A stretch of DNA of 64,000 bases from Phyllostachys edulis (GCA_036346405.1 CM070551.1:58174488-58238487), one strand, 5' to 3'; numbered from the stretch's first letter, positions 25,771-37,678 are shown. Translations and numbers: made by a program. The notes: generated by a model not told the origin, from the letters alone.

Positions 25771-27516
25771 TGTAGGACCGGAAAGGTGCCTAGAGGGGGG
25801 GGGGTGAATAGGATCTCACCTAATTTTCACCTTGTTCAGATCAACCGAAAAGTATAGCGGAAGACTTAAGTTGAATCTGAACCAAAATCCCCAAACCAAG
25901 CAATTGAAAAGACTCAACCCATGAGGGCGGTCAGACCGGCGGCAAAGTCGCGGTCAGACCGGTGGAACATCGGCGGTCCGACCGCAAGCACTGGCGGTCG
26001 ACCGGTGGAAATCTTGGCGGTCCGACCGCATGAATAAGCGGTCCGACCGGTGCAATCAGAGGCAATTGTTTCAGATCTGAAACCAAAACGAAAATTGATC
26101 TAACTTTTGAAGTATCCGATCAAACTCAACCAAATTTGGAGCACACCTTCCCAAGGGTATCTGGGACCTGTTCCAAGTGACGATCGAGTAGATCCACGTC
26201 AAAGCTTCGATCTTTTTGCAAGTGAACACAGATTGGTTCAAAACCGAGCAAAATACAAAATCTTGATCCCGACCTTGCTCGTGGGAGATTGATGATCTAG
26301 GTGATCTTAGATATGATCCCACAAGTCATAGCAAGGTAGAAGAAGGCACAAGAACAATCAAAAACCAACGGATCAAGAAACGACCAAAGATCACAAATAT
26401 GGAGCAAGAACGTAAAAGAGACTCAAACTTGAGAATCATCCATATATTGATCTGAGGTTGAGAGGGTACACAACCACTCCATCCATGGAGGCAAAGCTCA
26501 ATTCATGAGCACACAAAACAACTCCTCTCTATCAAGCCCTAAGCCTCTCCTCTTTCTCTAATGCCCTAACACCAAGCTAGGGTTTTCTCAATGAAGTCCT
26601 TGGAAACATTTACAGCAGACCACCCCTATTTATAGGAAGGCTTAGCTTCTAGAGAGTTTAACCTAATGGGCTCCGTTAAGGCCCAAACAAGCGGGACACA
26701 ATCGCACGCATTTTAAAGCGCCGATTTCACTTCTCTTGACCTAATCCACATCTTGACGCACCGCCTTGCGCGCTGGTTGGCATTAGGTCACCAAGGCGAT
26801 ATTTGGTACAATTACCAAAATACCCCTTCTCGATCCTTCTCCACGTGTAGGTTGATCCAACGGTTCTCATCGTGTCGGCAAGTCTCTCCCATCCGGTTCC
26901 CACCGGACCACCTTGGCACTTGCACCGACCCCCGCACCGTTTGATCAACGGATCGCACCAATCGCCTGTTCGGTCCACCTTGTCCATTCTGCACCACGCT
27001 TGAATCCATTGACCTCACCCGGCATCCATGATCGTTCTGGACCTCAGCTCTCCAAGCTTAGTCCCGATCCTCCTCGCCGTTGACCGTCGTTGACCTTCAA
27101 GCTACCTGCACACCAATAGACAAGCAAATCGAATCCGGGAACAAGTTCTTCACAACTTGACCCACGTTAGCTCAACCATGCAATATGCAACACAAATGCA
27201 ATAGCAACAATGATATGACCTATTCCAAAATCAATCCACAACTAATATCATCATTTCAGATAAAACCGGTCAGATCGCCATTTCGCCGGTCGACCGCCAG
27301 GATGAACCGATTTCCACTTAAGTCACGGTCGGTCCGCACGGATTGGCGATCGATCACACACTACCGGTCCGACCGCCACACGTAAACCGGTCTCGATCAC
27401 CGAGACTCGACAGAGTCAGTAACTTTGACGAAAACGTTTGAATCGACAAACCGAAAAAGCCATTGCCAATTGTATCATCATCCTAAGACCATGCACATAT
27501 CCCCATGATATCCACA
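25771..27516 (-). repeat. 5' LTR of the complete copia
   Basis: 1746 bp with the same ends as the 3' LTR. It carries five or more GACCGG/CCGGTC words at 25927-26060 and again at 27265-27410. Relative to the other LTR it lacks about 42 bp near 26842. Confidence 0.92.
26627..26634 (-). promoter_or_regulatory. LTR TATA box (5' LTR)
   Basis: TATAAATA on the minus strand, about 860 bp before the inner LTR edge. It is conserved in the other LTR at 17257-17264. Confidence 0.65.
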
Positions 27517-27521
27517 CATAC
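27517..27521. repeat. Right target-site duplication CATAC
   Basis: Directly follows the LTR end GATATCCACA and equals 16388-16392. Confidence 0.9.
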
Positions 27522-28050
27522 AATGCATGAGATGCAAGAAAAAGCAATAAAAGCTAAAGAAACTACTTGTTGAAGAAAAGATCAAAAGGGTCAACTCCCC
27601 CCAAACCAGCCTATAAGAGTAAACTACCCCCAACTCACTCCTCAAGGAGACAAACCTAGTAGGATCTAAGGGCTTCGTAAGGATATCTGCTAATTGACTC
27701 TTAGACTCCACAAACTCTAGCACAATGTCTCCCTTCTCAACATGATCTCTAAGGAAATGAAACATGATATCTATGTACTTGGTCCTAGAGTGTTGCACTG
27801 GGTTTTGAGCAATGTTAATGGCACTCGTGTTGTCACACAGAAGAACACTATCAAATACTAACCCCATAGTCCTCAAGAGTAGAGGTCATCCACAGAATTT
27901 GGCTACATATATACTCAGCCTCAGTAGTGGATTGTGCAATAGAAGAATATTTTCTAGATGACCAAGAGATAAGAGAAATGCCTAATAAATGACAACTGTC
28001 TGAAATTTTCTTCCTATCAAGTCTATAGCCAGCAAAATCACAATCCACAT
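27522..28050 (-). pseudogene. RNase H end of the older copia element
   Basis: The minus strand encodes, in two overlapping frames, a copia RNase H C-terminus. It reads CDFAGYRLDRK, then SSRKYSSIAQSTTEAEY (about 27910-28040), then CDNTSAINIAQNPVQHSRTK and ADILTKPLDP down to about 27650. The chain is cut on its N-terminal side near 28050, where array unit A starts. It differs clearly from the younger copia (ILTKPLDP against the latter's diverged end), so it belongs to a distinct, older copy. Confidence 0.85.
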
Positions 28051-29839
28051 AATACGCACATTCATGAAGGTTATTGTCCATGAGACATCCTCCTTGCACG
28101 TCAAGAGGCGCCTTGACGTTTGCTTGAATATGCGGTTATTGCCAGAGACGGAGAGAAGTACGTGCGGTTATGTGAGAATATATGTGCACGTGTATTAACT
28201 ACCACACATAAGCAAGCGCAGTGTGTAGTGGTCCCTAGTCGATTATGTTCATATGTTTGTTGGTTTTATCAATCATAGGGTGGTCGTAACAGACCCTACG
28301 ACCATAAGATGGTTGTGAACCTGAACTAGTCGTAACTTCCCTGGTTATTGTAGGTATTACCGACCAGGGGTATATTTGAGGGCTATTTAGAATATCATTA
28401 TCGATAATGAATATTATAGATAAATAGCTTCATTAATTGAGGATTATTCAATCCTTGTTATGTTTCATGAAGTTTCATGGAGTTTGATGGAGTTTTAGTT
28501 GCACAGAAGTTTCACAGAATTTTCAAATTTCTAGTTTTATATTTCAAAGGTTTGAGAAATTGAAACTTCTAGTTTCAATGGTGAGTTTCAGGTTTCAGAA
28601 ACTAAAACTTAGAGTTTGAAGCAAGTTTCAAATACGAAACATAGAGTTTCAAGCAAGTTACATATCTGAAACTTCAAGTTTCAGCACGTTTCAAATACAA
28701 AGCCTAATGTTTCTCCGATTTTCAAATCTACAACATCAATTTCAAGCTGAAACACCAAGTTCACAGCAATATGTAGCTTTCTCCGAAAGTTCAAGGTTCA
28801 TTGTATGCTTCAATTTTAGAAAACTGAAACTTCATGTTTCTTACAACTTAGAAGTTTCAAAAAGAAAACTTCATCGAAACATCAAGTTTCATGTGAGTTT
28901 CAAGTTCTTCACAAAACTGAAACTTCATTGAAAATTCCATACTCAAAGCTAAGTTTCAAATTTCAAAACCAGAACTTTGAATTTGAAACATGAGTTTCAT
29001 GTTCCAAAAATTGAAACTCCGAGATTCAAACGTGAGTTTCAACCAAGTTTCGGACAAAAACGATTAGAAGATGTAAAACAAGTTTAAGCATGTTTTATCC
29101 GAGTTTCATAAGTAATCATAGAAAGTTCCAAGCAAATTTCATAAAGTTCGGCAACACTACAATTCTTTCTGCAAGTTTTAGACCTATTTTATAACAAAAT
29201 CATGAGCCACTGTCGCCCTTTGCGCTCACCAATGGGCGCTCGCTTGCCACTATGCCAATGGCTGCCATGGCACCTCGTCGCTCGCCACTCGCCCACTGCC
29301 TCCGTTGATCTACCACTCGCAGTCATAGTAGTGTTGCCACCGGGTCCAATCGAACCGTGGTCTGCTTCACTCGTGCGCCTTGCTGTCAGGGTGGCCCGAT
29401 CCCACGTAGCTGCCCTTACTCATGCTCGCCAACAACGCCGAGCGTAGAGAGGAAGTATACAAGGTCAATGGAGGTAGCTCGGCGATAAGAACTACCATTG
29501 CAAGCGGAGAATCGGCTGACATTGCTCGAGGATGGAGAGAGGGGAGGAGGGATCGGTGGATCGGGATGGGGACGGGGATTTGTGGAATTGTGCGAAGAGA
29601 GCGAGCGAGCGAGAGAGGAGAGCGCACTGTAATGTGCGACCGATCTAAGAGAGTAGTGGGGATTGAGTGGACAAGGGAGAGAAACGTGGGAGTGCTGATG
29701 CCGTCTAATGCGTCAGATCGGATGGTTACCGCCTATGTCGTTGCTAACACCCGGTATACCGTGGGGTATTTTTTTTCCATTTTTTTTACCGACTCATAGT
29801 GATTCCTTCTGACTTATGTACTTTATGTGTTTTTAATAA

Positions 29840-29841
29840 TA
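29840..29841. other. Empty Stowaway target site in unit A
   Basis: The sequence ttttaataaTAaatttcatac is continuous here. In units B-F the same flanks (ttttaataata and catttcatac) surround a complete Stowaway element with a TA duplication. It is the best pre-insertion site in the window. Confidence 0.75.
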
Positions 29842-30216
29842 AATTTCATACAAAAAAAGGATGTTTTTGTCCGCTTTCCGGTGAAAATGAAATAATTATT
29901 CTGAAAAAAAAGATTTGGATTTCATTCTATACCGTTTATAAAAGAAACAGTAGGGAACCACTTGAAATTCGAACCATCCTCCGGCAAGAATCAAGATGGA
30001 AGTAAATTGAAATCTTGTATATTTATGATTTAATTTAGATTTGAAATTAATGACCGGTGGATGAACTTTTATCAATATTGCCATCTTTTTGGAATTTATG
30101 TGTCCATGCATCTTTCATGGTGTAATTACGCGGAATGTGTAGCTCTCATCTACCTAGTGGGAAAACGGAGGCGAATACCATCACTTCCAGAGAGGAAAAT
30201 GGAGGCGTAAAGACTA

Positions 30217-30450
30217 AAACTTGACGTTTGTAACTTTTTGCGGTCAAACTTTCTAAAGTTTGACCACCAATAGATTTAAAACTATCTAGATTAACTATAT
30301 AAAAATTATATCATTAGATTTGTCGTTAAAAATACTATCATAATATTATTACTATATCTTAATGTAAAGTTATAAAAAGTAACGGTCAAAGCCGCATCTC
30401 GAAGACCGCAAAAAAGTCAAAAACGCGTCAAGTAAAAAAGAACGGAGGAG
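30217..30450. mobile_element. Stowaway-like MITE, unit A, 5' end lost
   Basis: The internal sequence (cttgacgtttgtaactttttg .. cgtcaagtaaaaaagaacgg) matches the other five copies, but the left terminal CTCCCTCCGTTC is missing and the copy joins a tail segment at about 30217. The right end and flanking TA remain. Confidence 0.85.
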
Positions 30451-30978
30451 TACATTTCATACAAATAAAAGTTGATGTTTTTGTCCGCTTCCGGTGAAAA
30501 TCAAACAATTATTCTGAAAAAATGGATTTCATTCTATACCGGTTTATATAAGAAAGCAATTTGGGAACCACTTGAAATTCAGAACCATCCTCCGCAAGAA
30601 TCAAAGATGGAAGCGAATTTGAAATCTTGTATATTTATGATTTAATTTAGATTAAAATTAATGACCTGGTGGATGAACTTTTATCAATATTGCCATCTTT
30701 TTGGAATTTTGTGTCCATGCATCTTTCAGGGTGTTATTAGGCGGAATGTGTAGCACTCATCTACCTAGTGGGAAAACAAAGACGAAGACCATCGCCAGAG
30801 AGGAAAACGCAGCGAAGACTATGACTTCCAGAGAGGAAAATGGGCGCAAAGACTATGACTTGCAAAGAGGAAAGCAACATGGGAGGAAAGCAAGATGGAG
30901 ACTTTGACCAGAGAGTAATCTGACCCTCATGATGCGTCTAAAGAACGTAAAAAGAAGTGCATTAGATAGGAGTTCTTC

Positions 30979-31689
30979 GAGAGCTGGGACTTGGGCGGGC
31001 TTTTTCGGGCTGGCCCGGCACGGCCAAGACGCAAGACGGTCTAAGCAGACGGCACGACAGCTCAAGACGCTGTTCGGGCTGGCCAAGACGCAAGATTTAA
31101 CGCCGCACGGGCTGGCTCGAGAATGCGTTAGGTTAGGCTGACGCAAGACGCAAGACGATCATTTGGGCGTGCTTGGGCGCAAGACGCACTGAAAAAAGCC
31201 CAATCCTCTAATCCTCCCGGGCCCGCCCAATCCTATCCCTCCCCGGCCGGTAGCCCGCCCAATCCGTTCTTCAACTCCACTACCGCCCAACCCTAACCCC
31301 ATCTCGGCTAATCCATATCCCCAATCCCACACACCGCCTCCGACCCTCCACCTCGTTTCCTCCCCAAGCACCGCTTTTCTCCCTCCCTCTCGCTCTCTCT
31401 CCTCCCCACGCTTCCTCCCTTCCGGCTCTCCGCCGAGAGGAATGAAGATGGCGGTTGCCGCCGCCATCGCCGCCTCCATTGTCTATAGTTATTTTGAAAT
31501 TTGGGCTTGATCAGCGCAGCGACGACCCCAAGACGACGGGCTTTGGGCCTTGCTCGGCCTAGCCGAGAGCGAGGTGGGCAAGACGGCACGGCAGACGGGG
31601 GGTGGCCGGCCGAGCAAGATAAAGACGACGCGGCCAAGCACGCTGGGCTTGGGCCGGGCCGGCACTACGATGCCCAATGCCCAAATTTC
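30979..31689. mobile_element. GC-rich non-autonomous insert, unit A
   Basis: Present in units A and B and absent at the same point in C-F, where agttcttcctaacacg is continuous. Ends are GAGCTGGGACTTGGGCGGG on the left and a degraded GCCCAATGCCCAAATTT on the right, forming a weak terminal inverted repeat. Flanks agttcttc and acttcttc agree at 7 of 8 bases, as for an 8-bp target duplication. Size and duplication suggest a hAT-like or similar DNA transposon, but no transposase is present. Open frames inside it (31159-31704) are on repetitive GC-rich sequence and are not called. Confidence 0.55.
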
Positions 31690-33516
31690 ACTTCTTCCTA
31701 ACACGCTCTCACTTCACACTATCACGTGACATTCCACTAGCTGTACTCCTTGAAAACGCACGCCGATGAAGGTTATTATCAGTGAGACATCCTCCCTACA
31801 CGTCAGGAGGCGCCTTGATGGTTGCTTGAATACGCGGTTATTGCTAGAGACAGAGAGAAGTACATATGGTTATGTGAGACATATACGTGCACGTGTATTA
31901 ACTACCACACATAAGCAAGCGTAGTGTGTAGTGGTCCCTAGTCGATTATGTTCATATGTTTGTTGGTTTTATCGACCATAGGGTGGTTGTGACTTGACCT
32001 GGTCGTAACAGACCCTACGACCATAGGTTGGCTGTAAACCTGAACTACTCGTAACATTCCCTGGTTATTGCAGGTATCACCGACCAAGGGTATATTCGAG
32101 ACCTATTTAGAATACCATTATCTATAATGAATATTATAGATAAATACCTTTATTAATTGAGGATTATTCAATACTCGTCAAGTTTCATGGAGTTTTAGTT
32201 GCACAAAAGTTTCATGGAGGTTTGAGATTTCTAGTTTTATATTTCAAAGGTTTGAGAAATTGAAACTTCAAGTTTAAATGGCGAGTTTCAGCTTTTCGTA
32301 AACTGAAACATAGAGTTTCAAGCAAGTTTCAAATATGAAACTTAGAGTTTCAAGACGTTCCAAATACAAAACTTAATGTTTCTCCGATTTTCAAATCTAC
32401 AACATCAATTTCAAGCGAAACACCAAGTTTCACAAAGAAGATGTAGCTTCTCTGAAAGTTCAAGGCGTGTGTGCTTCAATTTTGAAAACTGAAACTTCAT
32501 GTTTCATACAACTTTGAAGTTTCAAAAGAAAACTTCTTTCGAACGTCAAGTTTCATCGAGTTTCAAGTTCTTCACAAAAAGCTGAAACTTCATTGAAACT
32601 TGAATACTCAAAGCTATGTTTCAAATTTCAAAACTAGAACTTCAAATTTGAAACATGAGTTTCATGTTCTAAAATTTAAACTTTGAGATTCAAACGTGAG
32701 TTTCAACCAAGTTTAGGACAAAAAAATATAAGATGTAAAACAAGTTTAAGCATGTTATATCCGAGTTTCATAAGAAATCATAGAAAGTTCCAAGCAAATT
32801 TCAGAAAGTTCGCAACACTACATTTTTTTTTGCAAGTTTGAGACCTATTTTATAACAAAATCGCGAGCCACAGTGCCCACAATGCCTGCTGCCCTCACCG
32901 ACGGGGCTCGCTCGCCATCACGCCATCGGGTCGCCATGGCACCTTGTCGTCGCCGCCGCCCAACGCCTTTGTTGATCTCGCCACTCATAGTCATAGTAGT
33001 GTTGCCGCCGGGTCCAATCAAGCCGCGGTCTACATCGCCAGGCGCTTGCCGTTAGGGGTGACTGATCCAGTCACGCCGCCTCACTCATGCTAGCCAACAC
33101 CACCAAGCCTAGAGAGGAAGTATACAAGGTCAATGGAGGTAGCTCGACGATAAGATCTACCACTGCAGGCGGAGAATCGGCTGACATTGCTCGAGGATGG
33201 AGATAGGGGAGGACGGATCGATGGATCGGCATGGGGATTTGTGGAATTGCACGGGGAGAGAGAGAGAGGATGGGGAGGCTCTGCTCCCGAGGAGGGTGCA
33301 CTGTAATGTGCGACTGATCTAAGAGAGTAGTAGGGATTGAGTGGACGAGGGAGAGAAACGTGGGAGTGCTGATTCCGTCTAATGCGTCAGATCGGATGGT
33401 TATCGTCTATGCCGTTGCTAACGCCGGACGGTATACCGTGGGATAGATTTTTTTGCTTTTTTTACGGACTCATAGTAATTCTTTATGACTTATGTACTTT
33501 ATGTGTTTTAATAATA

Positions 33517-33770
33517 CTCCCTCCGTTCTTTTTTACTTGATGTTTGTAACTTTTTGCGGTCAAACTTTCTAAAGTTTGACCACCAATAGATTTAAAACTA
33601 TCTAGACTAACTATATAAAAATTATATCATTAGATTTGTTGTTAAAAATACTATCATAATATTATAATATTATTACTATATCTTAATGTAAAGTTATAAA
33701 AAGTAACGGTCAAAGCCGCATCTCAAGACCGCAAAAAGTCAAAAACGTCAAGTAAAAAAGAACGGAGGAG
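33517..33770. mobile_element. Stowaway-like MITE, unit B
   Basis: 254 bp with terminal inverted repeats CTCCCTCCGTTC / GAACGGAGGAG and flanking TA (33515-33516, 33771-33772), the signature of Stowaway (Tc1/mariner-derived) elements. It carries the variants ttgttgtt and an extra 8-bp aatattat, shared only with unit D. Confidence 0.92.
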
Positions 33771-34302
33771 TACATTTCATACAAATAAAAGTTGGATGTT
33801 TTTGTCCGCTTTCGGTGAAAATCAAACAATTATTCTGAAAAAAATGGATTTCATTCTATACCGGTTTATATAAGAAACAGTTGGGAACCACTTGAAATTC
33901 AGTAACCATCCTCCGGCAAGAATCAGCATGGAAGCAGAATTTGAAATCTTGTATATTTATGATTTAATTTAGATTAAAATGAATGACCTGGTGGATGAAC
34001 TTTTATCAATATTGCCATCTTTTTGGAATTTTTGTGTCCATGCATCTTTCAGGGTGTTATTAGGCGGAATGTGTAGCACTCATCTACCTAGTGGGAAAAC
34101 AAAGACGAAGACCATCGCCAGAGAGGAAAACGCAGGCGAAGACTATGACTTCAGAGAGGAAAATGGGCGCAAAGACTATGACTTGCAAAGAGGAAAGCAA
34201 CATGGGAGGAAAGCAAGATGGAGACTTTGACCAGTAGAGTAATCTGACCTCATGATGCGTCTAAAGAACGTACAAAAGAAGTGCATTAGATAGGAGTTCT
34301 TG

Positions 34303-35005
34303 GGCTGGGACTTGGGCGGGCTTTTTCTGGCTGGCCCGGCACGGTCAAGACGCAAGACGGTCTAAGCACCAAGACGACACGCAAGCACGCGTTCAGGCGG
34401 GGCAAGACGCAAGATTTAACGCCGGACGGCCGGGCTCGAGAATGCGTGACCGTTAGGGCAAGACGACGACAAGACGATCATTTGGGCGTGCTTGCCCAAG
34501 ACGCGCAACCAAAAAAGCCCAATCCTCTAATCCTCCCTGCCTAGCCCAATCCTATCCTCCCTACGGTAGCTCGCCCAATCCGTTCTTCAACTCCACGGCT
34601 GGCCCAACCCTAACCCCATCTCGGCTAATCCATATCCCCAATCCCACACACCGCCCTCCACCTCGGTTTCTCCTCCCCAAGCACCGCTTTTCTCCCTCCT
34701 CTCCGGCTCTCTCCCCACGCCGCCTTCCTCCCTTAGGCTCTCCTCGCCGAGAGGAATGAAGATGGCGGTTGCCGCCATCGCCGCCTCCATTGTCTATAGT
34801 TATTTTGGGTGGGCTTGGATCGGGCACGCAGACGACCCCAAGACGACGGGCTTTGGGCCGTGCTCGGGCCTAGCCGGAGACGAGGTGGGCGGCGCAGCTG
34901 CACGGACGGCAGTGGGGTGACCGGGCCGAGCCAAGACAAAGACGACGCGCGGCCGGCACGCTGGGCTTGGGCGGCGGCAAGACGCACGCGCCCAATGCCC
35001 AGCTC
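34303..35005. mobile_element. GC-rich non-autonomous insert, unit B
   Basis: Second copy of the insert seen in unit A. The right terminus (GCCCAATGCCCAGCT) is better kept here and is the complement of the left AGCTGGGACTTGGGC seen in unit A, with two or three mismatches. Right flank acttcttcc. Confidence 0.6.
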
Positions 35006-36843
35006 ACTTCTTCCTAACACGCTCTCACTTCACACTATCACGTGACATTCCACTAGCTGTACTCCTTGAAAACACACGCTGATGAAGGTTATTATCAGTG
35101 AGACATCCTCCCTACACGTCAGGAGGCGCCTTGATGGTTGCTTGAATACGCGGTTATTGCTAGAGACAGAGAGAAGTACATATGGTTATGTGAGACATAT
35201 ACGTGCACGTGTATTAACTACCACACATAAGCAAGCGTAGTGTGTAGTGGTCCCTAGTCGATTATGTTCATATGTTTGTTGGTTTTATCGACCATAGGGT
35301 GGTTGTGACTTGACACGGTCGTAATGCAGACCCTACGACCATAGGTTGGTCAGAAACTGAACTACTCGTAACATTCCTCGTTATTGCGGTATCACCGACC
35401 AAGGGTATATTCGAGACCTATTTAGAATACCATTATCTATAATGAATATTATAGATAAATACCTTTATTAATTGAGGATTATTCAATACTCGTCAAGTTT
35501 CATGAAGTTTCATGGAGTTTTAGTTGCACAAAAGTTTCATGGAGGTTTGAGATTTCTAGTTTTATATTTCAAAGGTTTGAGAAATTGAAACTTCAAGTTT
35601 AAATGGCGAGTTTCAACTTTGAAACTGAAACATAGAGTTTCAAGCAAGTTTCAAATATGAAACTTAGAGTTTCAAGACGTTCCAAATACAAAACTTAATG
35701 TTTCTCCGATTTTCAAATCTACAACATCAATTTCAAGCGAAACACCAAGTTTCACAAAGAAGATGTAGCTTCTCCGAAAGTTCAAGGTACGTGTGTGCTT
35801 CAATTTTGAAAACGAAACTTCATGTTTCATACAACTTTGAAGTTTCGAAAAAGAAAACTTCACTGGAACGTCAAGTTTCATCTGAGTTTCAAGTTCTTCA
35901 CAAAAACTGAAACTTCATTGAAACTTGAATACTCAAAGCTATGTTTCAAATTTCAAAACTAGAACTTCAAATTTGAAACATGAGTTTCATGTTCTAAAAT
36001 TTAAACTTTGAGATTCAAACGTGAGTTTCAACCAAGTTTCGGACACAAAAAAAAGATGTAAAACAAGTTTAAGCATGTTATATCTGAGTTTCATAAGAAA
36101 TCATAGAAAGTTCCAAGCAAATTTCAGAAAGTTCGGCAACACTACATTTTTTTTTTGCAAGTTTCAGACCTATTTTATAACAAAATCGCGAGCCACAGGC
36201 CCACAGTCGCCCGTTGCCCTCACCGATGGGGGCTCACTCGCCACTACGCCACTGGCTGCCATGGCACCTTGTCGCTCGCCGCTCGCCCACTGCCTTTGTT
36301 GATCTGCCACTCATAGTCATAGTAGTGTTGCCGCCGGGTCCAATCAAGCCGCGGTCTACATCGCTCGTGCGCCTTGCCGTTAGGGGTGACCTGATCCAGC
36401 GCTGCCGCCCTCACTCATGCTAGCCAACACCACCAAGCCTAGAGAGGAAGTATACAAGGTCAATGGAGGTAGCTCGACGATAAGATCTACCACTGCAGGC
36501 GGAGAATCGGCTGACATTGCTCGAGGATGGAGATAGGGGAGGACGGATCGATGGATCGGCATGGGGATTTGTGGAATTGCACGGGGAGAGAGAGAGAGGA
36601 TGGGGAGGCTCTGCTCCCGAGGAGGGTGCACTGTAATGTGCGACTGATCTAAGAGAGTAGTAGGGATTGAGTGGACAAGGGAGAGAAACGTGGGAGTGCT
36701 GATTCCGTCTAATGCGTCAGATCGGATGGTTACCGTCTATGCCGTTGCTAACGCCGGACGGTATACCGTGGGATAGATTTTTTGCTTTTTACGGACTCAT
36801 AGTAATTCTTTATGACTTATGTACTTTATGTGTTTTAATAATA

Positions 36844-37090
36844 CTCCTCCGTTCTTTTTACTTGACGTTTGTAACTTTTTGCGGTCAAACTTTCTAAAGT
36901 TTGACCACCAATAGATTTAAAACTATCTAGATTAACTATATAAAAATTATATCATTAGATTTGTCGTTAAAAATACTATCATAATATTATTACTATATCT
37001 TAATGTAAAGTTATAAAAAGTAACGGTCAAAGCCGCATCTCGAAGACCGCAAAAAAGTCAAAAACGTCAAGTAAAAAAAGAACGGAGGAG
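36844..37090. mobile_element. Stowaway-like MITE, unit C
   Basis: 247 bp, TA-flanked. The left terminus reads CTCCTCCG (one C fewer than the full CTCCCTCCG). It carries the tcgtt variant and no 8-bp duplication. Confidence 0.92.
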
Positions 37091-37678
37091 TACATTTCAT
37101 ACAAATAAAAGTTGGATGTTTTTGTCCGCTTTCCGGTGAAAATCAAACAATTATTCTGAAAAAAATGGATTTCATTCTATACCAGTTTATATAAGAAACA
37201 GGCTGGGAACCACTTGAAATTCCGTAACCATCCTCCGGCAAGAATCAGCATGGAAGCAGAATTTGAAATCTTGTATATTTATGATTTAATTTAGATTAAA
37301 ATTAATGACCTGGTGGATGAACTTTTATCAATATTGCCATCTTTTTTGGAATTTTTGTGTCCATGCATCTTTCAGGGTGTTATTAGGCGGAATGTGTAGC
37401 ACTCATCTACCTAGTGGGAAAACAAAGACGAAGACCATCGCCAGAGAGGAAAACGCAGGCGAAGACTATGACTTCCAGAGAGGAAAATGGGCGCAAAGAC
37501 TATGACTTGCAAAGAGGAAAGCAACATGGGAGGAAAGCAAGATGGAGACTTTGACCAGTAGAGTAATCTGACCCTCATGATGCGTCTAAAGAACGTACAA
37601 AAAGAAGTGCATTAGATAGGAGTTCTTCCTAACACGCTCTCACTTCACACTATCACGTGACATTCCACTAGCTGTACT

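Larger units (their letters stand above)
16393..27516 (-). mobile_element. Complete Sirevirus-type Ty1/copia retrotransposon
   Basis: An 11.1 kb element on the minus strand with two LTRs (25771-27516 as 5', 16393-18185 as 3'), TG..CA ends and a CATAC target duplication. It has a PBS matching the initiator methionine tRNA, a polypurine tract, and gag, protease, integrase, reverse transcriptase and RNase H in copia order. Support for the Sirevirus lineage is the long LTRs, a long gag with coiled-coil-like heptads, repeated AGGGGGAG-type tracts in a long 3' noncoding region, and repeated CCGGTC/GACCGG palindrome-like words in the LTR. It is inserted in an older relative. The coding part is broken in several places, so it is probably not autonomous as read. 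Confidence 0.92.
5130..28050 (-). mobile_element. Older Sirevirus-type copia element, 3' half, split by two insertions
   Basis: Four separated pieces fit one minus-strand copia element: a 3' LTR (5130-5939), a 3' noncoding internal region (5940-6785), its continuation (16019-16392) and an RNase H end (27517-28050). Each piece resembles the matching part of the complete copia at 16393-27516 (LTR phrase caagttcttcacaacttga, PPT, 'tttgacaatgga.tcatcaagg', 'aaaagctagcaa..aaggggtaataagcaaagc'). The two gaps are exactly where a long gypsy-type LTR and the younger copia sit. Everything upstream of RNase H (RT, integrase, gag, 5' LTR) is missing because the tandem array begins at 28064. This is reconstruction by comparison inside the window. 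Confidence 0.75.
28064..31765. repeat. Tandem array unit A (3.7 kb)
   Basis: First unit of the array, anchored at 'atgaaggttatt'. It holds an entry segment (28064-28440), a GTTTC/GAAAC-dense block (about 28460-29140), a GC-rich segment (29200-29450), a MITE-free site (29840), a partial second pass that does carry the MITE (30217-30450), and a 0.7 kb GC-rich insert (30979-31689). It is the most diverged unit and the only one with an internal duplication. Confidence 0.88.
31766..35081. repeat. Tandem array unit B (3.3 kb)
   Basis: Same module order as unit A without the internal duplication: entry segment, GTTTC-dense block (about 32180-32800), GC-rich segment (32870-33060), MITE, tail and 0.7 kb GC-rich insert. 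Confidence 0.9.

Noticed and set aside
29202..29447. 81-codon frame in the GC-rich segment of unit A and relatives in the other units
   Set aside because: The frame shifts between units through many small indels, so there is no sign of selection for a protein.
31159..31704. Gly/Arg-rich open frames in the unit A insert (and 34561-35045 in unit B)
   Set aside because: The frames are not conserved between the two insert copies and lie in low-complexity GC-rich DNA. A captured exon cannot be excluded but is not supported.
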